Positions 25,754 through 38,171 are shown, counted from the first letter of the stretch. The stretch is 64,000 nucleotides of DNA from Campylobacter sp. W0018 (GCA_020135845.1 JACHTQ010000006.1:17309-81308); one strand, 5' to 3'. Program-made: numbers and translations. The notes: generated by a model from the letters alone, not told the origin.

Positions 25754-26536
25754 CTAAATTATTGTTGATTTTTTTATCTCATCTTTTAAATTCATAATTA
25801 TACTTATGCTTTTATTTTGTGGCGGATAAGTTATAAATTTTCCTTTTTGACTTTCTAAAAATTCCGCCACTTTAGCATCATATAAAGAATCACCGCTTTT
25901 TTCCACTGAAGTATAACCAAATTTCCCATTTTCATCAATAAAGATTTTTACTCTCACACTGATTTCTTTATTATTAGGATAGTATTGTTTCCATCTTTGG
26001 GTAATAACGCGTACAACTTTGCCCAAAAATTCATCATAAACACCCATTTTTTGAGTTTTAGTGCTTTCACCTTGAGTGAGATTTTGTTCTTCTATTAAAC
26101 TATCATTAAGCTTTTTGATAAGCTCTGAAGCTTGAGGTTTAGGAGTTGTTGAGCTTGCCGATTGAGCGTTTGCTTGTATTTTTGTTGTTTTTGCATCTTG
26201 CATTTCTTCTATATTACCAAAAAGCTCATTAAAATTGTTTGCTTGCTGATCCATATCTTCGGTTTTAACACTTTGATTTGTTGTTTGTGCAAAAAGTTTA
26301 TTGATATCAACCTGATCATCTGGTTTTTGTAAATTTTTTGAAGTATTTGGATTAGCAGCTGTTTGTTTAGAAGGTTCCGAAAGTTCGATATCAATAAAAC
26401 TATCTTTTAAATCTGTATATTGTATAGCAGGGGCAACTTGGGTTATAAGTCTAAAAAAAACAAAAGCAATAACAATCAAATAAACCGCTAAGGCTAATAA
26501 GAAAGAATTTAAATTACTTAAGCCGTATTTTTTCAT
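25754..26536 (-). CDS. tolA: TolA-like / TonB-like energy-coupling protein
   Basis: A 260-residue protein with an N-terminal membrane helix (about 10-30), a long disordered linker rich in Q, N, T and S (about 45-160), and a C-terminal TonB/TolA-type domain (about 165-260, KVVRVITQRWKQYYP and VRVKIFIDENGKFGYTSVEKS). It lies between exbD and tolB, so it is the TolA-equivalent of the Tol-Pal complex rather than a siderophore TonB. I use the ATG at 26536; a TTG at 26560 would overlap exbD. Confidence 0.85.
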   Translation of the reverse strand: MKKYGLSNLNSFLLALAVYLIVIAFVFFRLITQVAPAIQYTDLKDSFIDIELSEPSKQTAANPNTSKNLQKPDDQVDINKLFAQTTNQSVKTEDMDQQANNFNELFGNIEEMQDAKTTKIQANAQSASSTTPKPQASELIKKLNDSLIEEQNLTQGESTKTQKMGVYDEFLGKVVRVITQRWKQYYPNNKEISVRVKIFIDENGKFGYTSVEKSGDSLYDAKVAEFLESQKGKFITYPPQNKSISIIMNLKDEIKKSTII

Positions 26537-26540
26537 ATTT

Positions 26541-26930
26541 TTATTCTGTTTGTAATGCAACTTTAGTAAAACCTAAATTTTTAATGCTTCTTAAAACATA
26601 AATAACATCGTCATATTTTAAGTTTTTATCAGCTCTGATAAAAACAGGCTCATCAGTATTAAATTGTGATTTTTTTTGTGCCAAATTATCGGCAAAACTT
26701 ACAAAATTATATTTTTCTTGATTTAAGAAAATCTCTTTTTTAGAATTGATGCTTACAATTAAGCTTTTTACTGTCGGAGCGCTTGTAGACTTTTGGCTCC
26801 CTTGAGGAAGATTGATTTTTTCTTCATAGGTGATGCTTGGAGCTGTAACCATCAATATAGCAAGTAAAACAAGCATGATATCCACCAAAGGCGTAATGTT
26901 AAGTTCTGGTTTATGTTCTTCAAATAGCAT
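26541..26930 (-). CDS. exbD: ExbD/TolR-family protein
   Basis: A 129-residue inner-membrane protein. The N-terminus LNITPLVDIMLVLLAILMV carries the essential proton-path aspartate (D17) in its single membrane helix; the rest is periplasmic with the FIRADKNLKYDDV element of TolR/ExbD. With the upstream exbB it forms the proton-driven motor of the Tol system. Confidence 0.92.
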   Translation of the reverse strand: MLFEEHKPELNITPLVDIMLVLLAILMVTAPSITYEEKINLPQGSQKSTSAPTVKSLIVSINSKKEIFLNQEKYNFVSFADNLAQKKSQFNTDEPVFIRADKNLKYDDVIYVLRSIKNLGFTKVALQTE

Positions 26931-26939
26931 TGCAAGGCC

Positions 26940-27494
26940 TTAGTGATTATTGGATAAAACTTTAATTTCGCTATCGATAATGCTTAAAAGTTCAAAAGCC
27001 CTAGCTTTAATGATAAGATGAAAAGTGTAAGCAGGAATAGCAACCAAAATCCCACAACCTGTTGCAACCAAAGCTTCACTAATTTGTGGTGCGATAATGC
27101 TTAAAGAATTTTGACTTCCAAGGCCCCCAAAAGTTTCTAGTATAGAAATAACCGTTCCAAAAAGACCTATAAAAGGAGAGGTTGAAGCAACAATACTAAG
27201 CCAAGTTAAGCCACCTGAAGCACGACGAGTGGCTAAATTTTTATAAATTTCTAAATGATTAAGACTTGTGTCGGTGCATTTTCTTAAAATAGAATCTGTA
27301 CGACTTAAATCTTTTTCTCCTAAAAGCAAAGCTTCTAAACTTTCTTTTTCTTTATTTCTCCAAGCTGCTATATAGCTGATTCTTGCAAAAAAAATCGCAA
27401 ATGAGAGAATGAAATACAAAGAAAGCCAAATAAGAACTACATAAGTAATAATGCTCGAATTGCCAAAAAAATTAAATATTGCTTCAAAATTCAT
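26940..27494 (-). CDS. exbB: ExbB/TolQ/MotA-family proton channel protein
   Basis: A 184-residue protein with three membrane helices. The last two helices show the MotA/TolQ/ExbB signature: LTWLSIVASTSPFIGLFGTV and ISEALVATGCGILVAIPAYTF. It begins 3 bp after atpC, so the Tol genes are joined to the ATP synthase transcript. TolQ function is inferred from the tolB-pal context. Confidence 0.92.
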   Translation of the reverse strand: MNFEAIFNFFGNSSIITYVVLIWLSLYFILSFAIFFARISYIAAWRNKEKESLEALLLGEKDLSRTDSILRKCTDTSLNHLEIYKNLATRRASGGLTWLSIVASTSPFIGLFGTVISILETFGGLGSQNSLSIIAPQISEALVATGCGILVAIPAYTFHLIIKARAFELLSIIDSEIKVLSNNH

Positions 27495-27497
27495 TTA

Positions 27498-27884
27498 TTA
27501 ACCTTTTAGATTGTCTATTTTAGAAAAAGTAGCGGCTAAGGTAACGCTATCTGAACTCATTGATTTGATCAATTCTTTGGCCTTGGAAAGATTTTTTTCT
27601 ATTTCACTTTCATTAGACCCTGAAATCCAAACCGCCCCTTTTGCTAAAACACTGGTTTTATCTTCATCTACTTTAACATGTCCTGCATCAATTGCAATTA
27701 ATTCATGACTTAAATCTTCTTTTTCTATATCAATAATGCCAGAACTTAATGAAGAAACTAAGGCCGCATGATTTTTTAATACGCCAAATTCCCCTTCACT
27801 TCCTGGCAAAATGACTGATTTTATATCACCTTCGTAAATTACACCCATAGGTGTGATAATTTCAATTTTAAATAAATTATCCAT
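27498..27884 (-). CDS. atpC: ATP synthase F1 epsilon subunit
   Basis: A 128-residue epsilon subunit with the N-terminal beta-sandwich (ITPMGVIYEGDIKSVILPGS, then GEFGVLKNHAALVSSL) and a C-terminal helical pair. It ends with an operon junction only 3 bp before exbB, and starts 2 bp after atpD. Confidence 0.94.
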   Translation of the reverse strand: MDNLFKIEIITPMGVIYEGDIKSVILPGSEGEFGVLKNHAALVSSLSSGIIDIEKEDLSHELIAIDAGHVKVDEDKTSVLAKGAVWISGSNESEIEKNLSKAKELIKSMSSDSVTLAATFSKIDNLKG

Positions 27885-27886
27885 TA

Positions 27887-30194
<2,308 letters not shown>

Positions 30195-30202
30195 AAAAGA
30201 CC

Positions 30203-31708
30203 TTATAGCTGATTTGATTTAAACTCATTAATGACTTTAGTTAATTTTTCTTCTAATTCTGCATCTAGAGCTTTTTTGGAACGAATTTGTTCAAAAATAT
30301 CTGGATATTTTGTTTCAATAAATGAATAAATTCCGCTTTCAAATTCTTGAATTTTTGAAACCGGTATATCATCTAAATGTCCTTTAGCGCCAGCAAAAAT
30401 CGAAATGATTTGTTTTTCTATGCTGATTGGTGCATAAGGAGGTTGTTTTAAAAGTTCCACCATTCTTTGACCACGTTCAAGCTGCTTTCTGCTTGCTTCA
30501 TCAAGATCGCTAGCAAATTGGGCAAAAGCTTGGAGTTCTCTATATTGTGCAAGATCCAATCTTAAAGTTCCTGATACTTGCTTAGTCGCTTTAATTTGTG
30601 CAGCCCCACCAACCCTAGAAACTGACAAACCGACATTGATTGCAGGACGAATTCCAGAGTTAAATAAATCTGTTTCTAAGAAAATTTGTCCATCGGTAAT
30701 GGAAATAACGTTGGTTGGAATATAGGCTGAAACGTCTCCTGCTTGTGTTTCTATAATAGGTAAAGCAGTAAGAGAGCCCGCACCTAACTCATCGCTTAAT
30801 TTACTTGCTCTTTCTAAAAGTCTTGAATGAAGGTAAAATACATCACCTGGGTAAGCCTCACGACCAGGAGGACGACGTAAAATCAAAGACATTTCACGAT
30901 AAGCTACGGCATGTTTGCTTAAATCATCATAAACAATTAAAGCATGTTTAGCATTGTCTCTAAAAAATTCTCCCATGGTAACACCGGTATAAGGTGCGAT
31001 ATATTGAAGAGATACTGGATCACTTGCACCAGCATTAACTACTATAGTATAATCCATTGCCCCATGTTCTTCAAGTTTTTTTACAACTTGAGCGACTGTG
31101 CTTTGTTTTTGTCCAATAGCAACATAAATACAAATAACATCTTGTCCTTTTTGAGCTATAATAGTATCGATAGCTACAGTAGTTTTTCCTGTTTGTCTAT
31201 CGCCGATAATAAGCTCTCTTTGGCCGCGACCGATTGGAACAAGAGCATCTATCGCTTTAATTCCAGTTTGTAAAGGTTCATGAACGCTTTTTCTTGCCAT
31301 AATACCTTTAGCTTTTTCTTCTACGCAGCGAAATTCATTGCTATCAATAGGACCTTTAGCGTCAATTGGTTCTCCTAGGGCATTAACAACCCTTCCAACT
31401 AAAGCATTGCCTACTGGAACTTTAAGAAGTTTTTTTAAGCGTTTTACCGAAGAACCTTCTTTTAAGCCTTCGCCTTTTCCAAGTATGATAATACCCACGC
31501 TACTTTCTTCAAGATTAAGAGCCATACCTTTATCGCCGTTTTCAAATTCAACCATTTCTCCGGCCATAATATTTTTTAATCCATAAGCTTTAGCAACTCC
31601 ATCAGCTATGGAGATGATTTTTCCTGTTTCTTCAATTTCAAGATCTAAATCAAAATTTTCGATTTTTTCTTTTATAATAGAACTGATTTCATCAGCTTTA
31701 AAATTCAT
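30203..31708 (-). CDS. atpA: ATP synthase F1 alpha subunit
   Basis: Regulatory nucleotide-binding subunit, 501 residues. P-loop GDRQTGKT at 169-176, [20 protein letters not shown] and the alpha/beta signature [14 protein letters not shown]. Complete; placed between atpH and atpG as in other Campylobacter. Confidence 0.98.
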   Translation of the reverse strand: MNFKADEISSIIKEKIENFDLDLEIEETGKIISIADGVAKAYGLKNIMAGEMVEFENGDKGMALNLEESSVGIIILGKGEGLKEGSSVKRLKKLLKVPVGNALVGRVVNALGEPIDAKGPIDSNEFRCVEEKAKGIMARKSVHEPLQTGIKAIDALVPIGRGQRELIIGDRQTGKTTVAIDTIIAQKGQDVICIYVAIGQKQSTVAQVVKKLEEHGAMDYTIVVNAGASDPVSLQYIAPYTGVTMGEFFRDNAKHALIVYDDLSKHAVAYREMSLILRRPPGREAYPGDVFYLHSRLLERASKLSDELGAGSLTALPIIETQAGDVSAYIPTNVISITDGQIFLETDLFNSGIRPAINVGLSVSRVGGAAQIKATKQVSGTLRLDLAQYRELQAFAQFASDLDEASRKQLERGQRMVELLKQPPYAPISIEKQIISIFAGAKGHLDDIPVSKIQEFESGIYSFIETKYPDIFEQIRSKKALDAELEEKLTKVINEFKSNQL

Positions 31709-31719
31709 ACATATTCTCC

Positions 31720-32241
31720 TTAAATAATTTTAAGTATATATTCACTTATTTTATTTTGAAAAGCTTTCATTGAAAAAGCAATTTCGCAACCTAATTCTTC
31801 TAAGTAAATTTTAACACCATCTTTTTGATTTATTTCATTCTTTAGTTTGATTTTTGTTTTTAATTTCAAATTAAGTTTATTTTCAAGTTCTTTTATTTTA
31901 TCATCACTCAAGGTTTCTTTTGAATACACGACACCTTGACATATATTTTCTTTGAGGGCTTTTTGTCTTTGGAGCTCCTTGAAAATTTGCGGAATACAAT
32001 CAAGCCTTGAATTTTTTAATAATATTTTTAAAAAATTGATGAAATTTGGATTTGCTTTTTCAAAAAATGAATTTAATAAATCCAATTTTTTATCTTTTTG
32101 AATTTGACTAGAATTAATAATATCTTTAAATTTAGGCATACAAAAAGCAGAATTTAAAACAGATAAACGATGGTAAAAATCTTCTATATCTGTTCTTTCG
32201 ATTATAGCTTTTGCGTATTTCTTTGCAATTAAATTATCCAT
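31720..32241 (-). CDS. atpH: ATP synthase F1 delta subunit
   Basis: A 173-residue peripheral stalk subunit (OSCP type). N-terminus [14 protein letters not shown], and the C-terminal part [23 protein letters not shown] matches the conserved GG-type region loosely. Divergent, but the position between atpF and atpA is decisive. One base separates it from atpF. Confidence 0.92.
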   Translation of the reverse strand: MDNLIAKKYAKAIIERTDIEDFYHRLSVLNSAFCMPKFKDIINSSQIQKDKKLDLLNSFFEKANPNFINFLKILLKNSRLDCIPQIFKELQRQKALKENICQGVVYSKETLSDDKIKELENKLNLKLKTKIKLKNEINQKDGVKIYLEELGCEIAFSMKAFQNKISEYILKII

Positions 32242-32242
32242 A

Positions 32243-32743
32243 TTAAGACACTTTCTTTGATATAATATCTATAATTTCGTTTTGTTTTAAGCTTATACTT
32301 GGATCTTCAAAAATTTCTTGTAAAACACAAGAAACTACTTCTTTTTTCATTTTTCTTAATTCGTATTTTTTTTGTTCTTCAAAATTTTGTTCAAGTAGAG
32401 CAATTTCGTTTTGGGTTTCTTCTTTGATTTTTTGAGCTTGAGCATCTGCTTCTTTTTTAGCTATAGATATAGCCGCTACAGAATTTGCTTTTGCTTCTTC
32501 AATTTTTTTCATTATATCGATTTTTTTTGCTTTGCTTTCTAAAAGATTTTTTTGAATTTCATCAATTTTAGAAGAAATTTTTATGATACGATTTTTGTAA
32601 AAATTCTTAAAAGCATTTGCTGAAAAATAATATAAAATGGCTATAAAAATTAAAAAATTAATAGTTCTAGGAACAATATCATATTCAGTCGAAGCCATTG
32701 CATATATAGGGCTTAATAAAATGAGACTATATAAAATTTTCAT
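32243..32743 (-). CDS. atpF: ATP synthase Fo subunit b
   Basis: A 166-residue b subunit with an N-terminal signal-like/membrane region (two hydrophobic stretches, 1-18 and about 28-46) followed by a long charged coiled coil. The first hydrophobic stretch looks like a cleavable signal (LILLSPIYAMA). Overlaps the b' gene by 4 bp. Confidence 0.92.
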   Translation of the reverse strand: MKILYSLILLSPIYAMASTEYDIVPRTINFLIFIAILYYFSANAFKNFYKNRIIKISSKIDEIQKNLLESKAKKIDIMKKIEEAKANSVAAISIAKKEADAQAQKIKEETQNEIALLEQNFEEQKKYELRKMKKEVVSCVLQEIFEDPSISLKQNEIIDIISKKVS

Positions 32744-33177
32744 TCTTTTGTTCCTATTTTTTTAATATTATTTTGCAAAGTTTGCTTTAAATCAGGCAAA
32801 TACTGATCTAAATTTTCCTTAAATTCTTTTTTTTGATTTTCGAGTTCTAAATAAAAACTACTCATCCTTCGTTCCAATTCTTCTTTTTTAGCTTTAATAG
32901 CTTGCTCCGCCTCTTCTTTGGCAGCATTCATAGCTTGCTGTTTAATTTTAAAAACTTCTTCTCTAGTATTGGCATAAATTGCATCAATCTCATCATTTGC
33001 ACTTGATATATCTTGAGAATATTGCTTTGCTTTATTTTCATCATTTCTAATAGAATCATTTCTTTCATCTATGGATTTTAAAAGAGGTTTATATAGCATA
33101 GTATTTAAAATAACTATCATAGCCAAAAAAATAGCCATAGTAGCAAACATTATAGATGGATGCATATCTTCAAACAT
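32740..33177 (-). CDS. atpF': ATP synthase Fo subunit b'
   Basis: A 145-residue second b-type stalk protein: one N-terminal membrane helix (about 9-28) and a coiled coil (SIDERNDSIRNDENKAKQY and onward). A b and b' pair is the usual arrangement in epsilonproteobacteria. The a and c subunits (atpB, atpE) are not in this cluster and are expected elsewhere, as known for the group. First atp gene; 74 bp separate it from parB. Confidence 0.9.
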   Translation of the reverse strand: MFEDMHPSIMFATMAIFLAMIVILNTMLYKPLLKSIDERNDSIRNDENKAKQYSQDISSANDEIDAIYANTREEVFKIKQQAMNAAKEEAEQAIKAKKEELERRMSSFYLELENQKKEFKENLDQYLPDLKQTLQNNIKKIGTKE

Positions 33178-33251
33178 AAAAAATTCCCTTTTTTGCTATA
33201 ATTCCTAAAAACTTTTTATTGTAACATATAAAACATAAGAATTGCGTTAAA

Positions 33252-34091
33252 TTAATTAAAAATTTTAATTAACTTATTAATTTCAGCGATATTTTCCAAA
33301 TGAATAATAAAATTATTTTTCTTATGAGTACAAGAGAAGCCAATTTTATTTAGAGTTTGTTTTAAATTTTGCATAGAATTTTCAAATTCCATATCTTCTT
33401 TTTCTTGGACTTTTTCTTTATTTTTTAATTTTTGAACAATTTTTTCCGTTTCTCTTACATTGAGTTTTTGACCTATGATGCTATCAACGAGCATTTTTTC
33501 ATCTTTTTCATTTAAGCCAACTAAAACTTTAGCATGGCCTTGAGAGATTTTACCTTCGATGATAAGTTTTTGAGTTCGGCTGTCTAAATTTAAAAGTCTT
33601 AAAGTATTGGTAATTTGCGTTCTGCTTTTATGAATAAGTTCGGCTAAATTTTCTTGAGTGATATTATGCACTTCAATTAAATCTTTGTAAGAATGAGCAA
33701 GCTCTATAGGATTTAAATTTTCTCTTTGTATATTTTCTATCAGAGCAAGTTCTCTGAGTTTGATTTCATCTCTATCGGATACAAAAGCTAATATATTTTC
33801 TTCGCCTAAAATTTGAGTCGCTCTTAATCTTCTTTCACCCGCGACTAAAATAAATTTATCCTCTTTTTGCAATACAATAATAGGCTGTATTAATCCGTAT
33901 TCTTTGATAGAATTTGCAAGTTCATTTAAAGCTGTTTCATCAAAAACTTTTCTTGGCTGGAAGGGATTTGGGATAATTTTTTCAATTTCGATAAGCTTGA
34001 CCTGATTTTTATCAAGTCCAAGTTCTCTAGTATATACCTCTTCTACATTTCCCATAAGGCTTTTTAAGCCTCTGTCTTTATTTAATCCCAT
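33252..34091 (-). CDS. parB: Chromosome partitioning protein ParB
   Basis: A 279-residue CTP-dependent DNA-sliding clamp that binds parS. The CTP-binding region contains GLIQPIIV and the GERRLRA motif, followed by the ENIQRENLNPIE element and a helix-turn-helix (TQENLAELIHKSRTQITNTL). The C-terminal dimer domain is short and lysine-rich. It lies 3 bp after parA. I see no clear parS in the par region itself. Confidence 0.95.
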   Translation of the reverse strand: MGLNKDRGLKSLMGNVEEVYTRELGLDKNQVKLIEIEKIIPNPFQPRKVFDETALNELANSIKEYGLIQPIIVLQKEDKFILVAGERRLRATQILGEENILAFVSDRDEIKLRELALIENIQRENLNPIELAHSYKDLIEVHNITQENLAELIHKSRTQITNTLRLLNLDSRTQKLIIEGKISQGHAKVLVGLNEKDEKMLVDSIIGQKLNVRETEKIVQKLKNKEKVQEKEDMEFENSMQNLKQTLNKIGFSCTHKKNNFIIHLENIAEINKLIKIFN

Positions 34092-34094
34092 TTT

Positions 34095-34880
34095 TTATCC
34101 TAAAATTGAATAAGCTAAATTTTGATAAGCTAAAGATCCAGGCGATTTTATATCATAAAGTATGATAGGTTTGCCAAAGCTAGGACTTTCTGCTAATTTA
34201 ACATTACGCGGAATAACAATAAAATCATCTTCATTGCCATTAATTGTAAAAAGCTGTTTTTTGAAATTTTGCTTTAAATCCTCTACTACGTCTTTAGAAA
34301 GATTGTTTTGAGAGCTATACATAGTTGGCAAGAAACCTCTTACTTTAAGTTTTGGATTGAGCGTTTTTTTGATGATTTTAATAGTATTTAAAACCATGGC
34401 AACACCTTCAAGCGCATAAAATTCGCATTGTATAGGAATAATAACGCTATCGCTCGCCGCAAAAGCATTGATAGTGATACTTCCAAGTGCTGGTGGAGAA
34501 TCTATAATGATAAAATCATATTCATCCAAAACCTCTTGAATTTGATTTTTTAATACAGTTTTCTTTTCATTATTTTCACCCTTAGCAAGTTCTTGTTCAA
34601 TACCTACAAGTCCAATGTTTGATGGGGCTAAATGAAGTTGTGGTAATTCCGTTTTTAAAATAATATCAGAAAGTTTTTTTCTACCTATAAAAACATGATA
34701 AATATTATATTCATAATTATTGCGGTTAAAGCCGAGTCCTGTTGTAGCATTGGCTTGAGGATCGACATCAATTAAAAGTACTTTTTTTTCTGCTACCGCT
34801 AAAGAAGCTGCTAAATTTACAGCTGTTGTTGTTTTGCCTACGCCGCCTTTTTGATTTGCTATTGTGATAATCTCGCTCAT
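34095..34880 (-). CDS. parA: Chromosome partitioning ATPase ParA (Soj)
   Basis: A 261-residue ParA/MinD-superfamily ATPase with the deviant Walker A KGGVGKTT at 11-18, VLLIDVDPQANAT as the switch I region and FIIIDSPPALG as Walker B. Overlaps birA by 4 bp (ATGA) and is 3 bp before parB. Confidence 0.97.
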   Translation of the reverse strand: MSEIITIANQKGGVGKTTTAVNLAASLAVAEKKVLLIDVDPQANATTGLGFNRNNYEYNIYHVFIGRKKLSDIILKTELPQLHLAPSNIGLVGIEQELAKGENNEKKTVLKNQIQEVLDEYDFIIIDSPPALGSITINAFAASDSVIIPIQCEFYALEGVAMVLNTIKIIKKTLNPKLKVRGFLPTMYSSQNNLSKDVVEDLKQNFKKQLFTINGNEDDFIVIPRNVKLAESPSFGKPIILYDIKSPGSLAYQNLAYSILG

Positions 34881-35512
34881 CTTAAACTATACACCCTTTT
34901 ATTATCTAATAAAATTGATCCATCTTGATATAAACAAGCATCTTTAAGTGAAAAAATTTTGCCTTCATAATGGACGCTAAAATGTCTTGATTTTTCAAAT
35001 TCTAACATATACTTGCTAAAAATATTCTTCCATAAAATTTTTTTTTCTAGCTTTTTTATAAACTCTTTAACTAAATTTTCAATCGAAATTTTAATATCAC
35101 ATAAAGCTCTATTCTTCGGAGCAAAAACGATATTTAATCCCACTCCTCCGATGATAAAATCAGAAATTTTTGTACTCATAATTCCACCTACTTTTTTATC
35201 ATCTAAATACAAATCATTTGGCCATTTAAGCCATATTTTAGAACCCTTATCTGCTAAAATTTCTTTGATTAAATAGGCAAAATAAATACTAACCGAAGCT
35301 AAAGGCAAATCTTTAGGTAAGTTTTCTTCTTTTAAACAAAAAGAAAGATGCAAATTTCCTTTTGAGCTTTGCCATGAATTTTCTCTACTTCCTATTCCTT
35401 GAGTTTGTTCTAGGGCGTATAAAGCAGTATTTTTTGTTATTTTTCCACTGCGAATTTGCTCACATAAAAAAAGATGGGTTGAATTTATACTTTCAATGCA
35501 AATAATCTCCAA
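34877..35512 (-). CDS. birA: Biotin--[acetyl-CoA-carboxylase] ligase
   Basis: A 211-residue biotin protein ligase of the monofunctional type: it lacks the N-terminal DNA-binding domain of E. coli BirA, so it does not act as a repressor. Visible motifs are QGIGSRENSWQSSKGNLHLS (biotinyl-AMP loop), KWPNDLYLDDKKVGG (biotin site lysine) and GVGLNI. Its start overlaps the fmt 3' end by 20 bp. Confidence 0.92.
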   Translation of the reverse strand: MEIICIESINSTHLFLCEQIRSGKITKNTALYALEQTQGIGSRENSWQSSKGNLHLSFCLKEENLPKDLPLASVSIYFAYLIKEILADKGSKIWLKWPNDLYLDDKKVGGIMSTKISDFIIGGVGLNIVFAPKNRALCDIKISIENLVKEFIKKLEKKILWKNIFSKYMLEFEKSRHFSVHYEGKIFSLKDACLYQDGSILLDNKRVYSLR

Positions 35513-36410
35513 CTTTCAACCTTTTTCCATTTAAATAAGTACGCCCATCAAGGACTTTTTTTCCGCTTTCTTGCAATTTTTTTATACGCAAAATACCTTG
35601 CTTGCAAGATAGTAAAAAACTTTCTTTGTCTAATTCTAAAATTTCTCCTTCTTGTTTAAATATTTTATTTTCATCTATAAGTTCTAATTCTAAAAATTTC
35701 AAACCATTAGCTAAAAAAATATTTGGCCAAGGGGTAAAAGCGAGGTATTTTTGATAAATTTTTCTTGCATTGTTTAATGTAATCATCCCATCTTCTTTTT
35801 TTATTTTTGCACATTGGGTTGCTAAATTTTCATCTTGTTTTTTAGGGATTAAATTTTCAAAATTTAAAAGAGTAGAAATGATAAGTTTTGCAGCTAAATT
35901 GGCTAATATTTCAAAAACTTCGCTTGAATTTTTATCTTTAATATCACATTCTAAACTTTCAAGTATAGCACCTGTATCTAGTCCTTCTTCCATAAGCATA
36001 GTACAAACTCCACTTTTTTCATCACCATTTAAAATCGCGCTTTGAATAGGACTAGCACCGCGATATTTTGGCAATAAAGAGGCATGTAAATTTACACAAG
36101 GAGCTATATCTAAAATGGCTTTAGGTAAAATTTTTCCATAAGCGGCCACTACGATAAAATCGGGTTTTAAGTCGCTAATTTGTTTAATGATTACTTCATC
36201 TTTTAATGATTTAGGTGTGAAAATTGGAACACAAGAAGAATGATTGCTTAAAAAAGCTTTTGTATGACTTGGAGTTAAAATTTGTTTTCTACCTACTGCT
36301 TTATCAGGTTGAGTAAAAAGTGCCATGATGTTAAAATTCTCATTTTCTAAAAGAGCTTTTAAAATGCAAGTTGCATAAGCTGGGGTTCCCATAAAAATTA
36401 TTTTTTTCAT
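35493..36410 (-). CDS. fmt: Methionyl-tRNA formyltransferase
   Basis: Formylates initiator methionyl-tRNA. MKKIIFMGTPAYA at the N-terminus and the catalytic HASLLPKYRGASPIQ segment (about 107-121) are clear; the C-terminal OB-like domain follows. I use the ATG at 36410 (305 residues); an ATG at 36419 adds MDL and is possible. First gene of the minus-strand run, back to back with the ABC exporter. Confidence 0.95.
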   Translation of the reverse strand: MKKIIFMGTPAYATCILKALLENENFNIMALFTQPDKAVGRKQILTPSHTKAFLSNHSSCVPIFTPKSLKDEVIIKQISDLKPDFIVVAAYGKILPKAILDIAPCVNLHASLLPKYRGASPIQSAILNGDEKSGVCTMLMEEGLDTGAILESLECDIKDKNSSEVFEILANLAAKLIISTLLNFENLIPKKQDENLATQCAKIKKEDGMITLNNARKIYQKYLAFTPWPNIFLANGLKFLELELIDENKIFKQEGEILELDKESFLLSCKQGILRIKKLQESGKKVLDGRTYLNGKRLKVGDYLH

Positions 36411-36507
36411 TAGATCCATCTTGATATTTTTTTGAAATGGTATCTAATTTGAATTTAAAAATGCTTTATCTTTAACCATTCTTTATTTTTTATCATTTTA
36501 AAAATGT

Positions 36508-36513
36508 TATAAT
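36508..36513 (+). promoter_or_regulatory. -10 box for the ABC exporter
   Basis: TATAAT 23 bp before the ATG, with GGAG at 36525-36528. It lies in the divergent 126-bp gap between fmt and the exporter, which is also a synteny junction relative to C. jejuni NCTC 11168 as I remember it. Confidence 0.6.
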
Positions 36514-36536
36514 AAAAATTATCTGGAGTTGGAAAA

Positions 36537-38171
36537 ATGTCTTTTATTATTGAAATGCTTAAAAATAATAAGTTAAAATTTTTATCCTTTTTGTTTTTTT
36601 CTTTTATAACGAGTATTGTAGGGGTTTTTACTCTAATTTTTATCAATGATTATTTGCTTAAAAGTGTGCAAAATATACCTATTTTTTATTTTCTAATTTT
36701 ACTTTTAGTTTTTTTTGTGAGTTCGACTATAGTAGAACTTGGATTGAGTATTTTTGGACAAAATTTTATTTTTAAAATGCAAAAGCGTATTGTAAAGCAA
36801 ATTTTAGACACTCCTTTGCTTCGAGTGGCTAAGGTAGGAAAAGCAAGAATTTTAGCATCTTTAGGATCTGATGTTAGAAATATATCTTTTGGGCTTTTGC
36901 GTTTGCCTGATTTTTTGCAATCAAGCATTTTGATTTTTTGCACGAGTGTTTATTTGTGCTATCTTTCTGTTGAAATTTTTATTTTTTGTGCGGTTTGGAT
37001 CGCAATTGTTTTTATAACAAATCATTTTTTAATGATGAAAGTTTATTATTATTTTCGTAAGGCTAGAGAAAATGATGATGCTTTGCAAAACAATTATCAA
37101 AATATACTTGATGGCCATAAAGAACTTTTAATCAATCAAGATAGAGCTAAGCTTTATTACGAGCTTGAATTTGAAAATAACGCAAAAGCAAAAAAGATAA
37201 ATAGCACTTTAGGCAATCTTTTTAATAATTTATTAAACAATTGGACAAATGTAACACTTTTAGCTTTAGTGGGTATGGAGTTTTTTTTAGCTTTAAAATA
37301 TAATCTAGCAAGTGTAAATGAAGCAACCACTATAGCTCTTTCTATTTTATTTTTAAGAACTCCTTTGGTTTCTATGATCTCTTCTTTTCCTACCTTACTT
37401 TTAGCAAAAATTGCTTTGGATAAAATCGAAAAATTAGAACTAGATGAATATAAAGAAGGTTTTAAAGAGATAGATTATATTAAAGATTGGAAACAAATTT
37501 CTTTTAAAAATGTTTCTTTTTCTTATGAAGAGAATTTCAGCTTAAATCCTGTAAGTATTGATATGAAAAAAGGAGAACTTGTATTTTTAATCGGCAAAAA
37601 TGGAAGTGGAAAATCAACTTTTTGTATGCTTTTAGCAGGACTTTTTAAACCAAGCGATGGCGAAATTTATGTGGATAATATGCGAATTGATGATGAAAAA
37701 AGCTTAAAAAAATATAGATCGCTGATTTCTGCAGTTTTTAGCGATTTTCATCTTTTTAGCAAAACTTTAAGTAAAAATGGTTTTGCAAGCGAAGAAAAAA
37801 TTGCTTTTTGGCTTAATTTTTTAGAGCTTGAAAATAAAACAAATGTTGTAGATAATGAATTAACTTTTACCAAGCTTTCTACAGGGCAAAAAAAACGTTT
37901 GGCCATGCTTATAGCCTTACTCGAGCAAAGGGATGTTTTGATTCTTGATGAATGGGCAGCAGATCAAGATCCTGTATTTAGAAAATTTTTCTATAAAAAG
38001 CTTTTACCTTTATTAAAAGAACAAGGTAAAACTATTTTTGCCATTACTCATGATGATGCTTATTTTGATAGTGCTGATCGAATTTTACTTGCACAAGAAG
38101 GCAATATAAATGAGTTAAAGGGTGAAAATATTAAAGAGTTGGCAAAAAATTTAGTAGAAAATTTTAATTAA
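36537..38171 (+). CDS. ABC exporter, PvdE/SyrD (cyclic peptide) type
   Basis: A 544-residue half-transporter with an N-terminal membrane domain (six helices) fused to an ATPase. Walker A GKNGSGKST at 353-361, signature LSTGQKKRL at 447-455, Walker B DVLILDEWAAD from 466. The LSTGQ signature and the WAADQDP that follows are typical of the PvdE/SyrD/YojI subfamily, which exports peptides or siderophore precursors. It matches Cj1587c. It stands alone between fmt and cgb, with a terminator after it; the substrate is unknown. Confidence 0.85.
   Translation: MSFIIEMLKNNKLKFLSFLFFSFITSIVGVFTLIFINDYLLKSVQNIPIFYFLILLLVFFVSSTIVELGLSIFGQNFIFKMQKRIVKQILDTPLLRVAKVGKARILASLGSDVRNISFGLLRLPDFLQSSILIFCTSVYLCYLSVEIFIFCAVWIAIVFITNHFLMMKVYYYFRKARENDDALQNNYQNILDGHKELLINQDRAKLYYELEFENNAKAKKINSTLGNLFNNLLNNWTNVTLLALVGMEFFLALKYNLASVNEATTIALSILFLRTPLVSMISSFPTLLLAKIALDKIEKLELDEYKEGFKEIDYIKDWKQISFKNVSFSYEENFSLNPVSIDMKKGELVFLIGKNGSGKSTFCMLLAGLFKPSDGEIYVDNMRIDDEKSLKKYRSLISAVFSDFHLFSKTLSKNGFASEEKIAFWLNFLELENKTNVVDNELTFTKLSTGQKKRLAMLIALLEQRDVLILDEWAADQDPVFRKFFYKKLLPLLKEQGKTIFAITHDDAYFDSADRILLAQEGNINELKGENIKELAKNLVENFN

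Noticed and set aside
30944-31273. 109-codon plus-strand frame antisense to atpA
   Set aside because: Ser/Asn/Tyr-rich translation with no domain, no ribosome site, and entirely within a highly conserved gene on the other strand.
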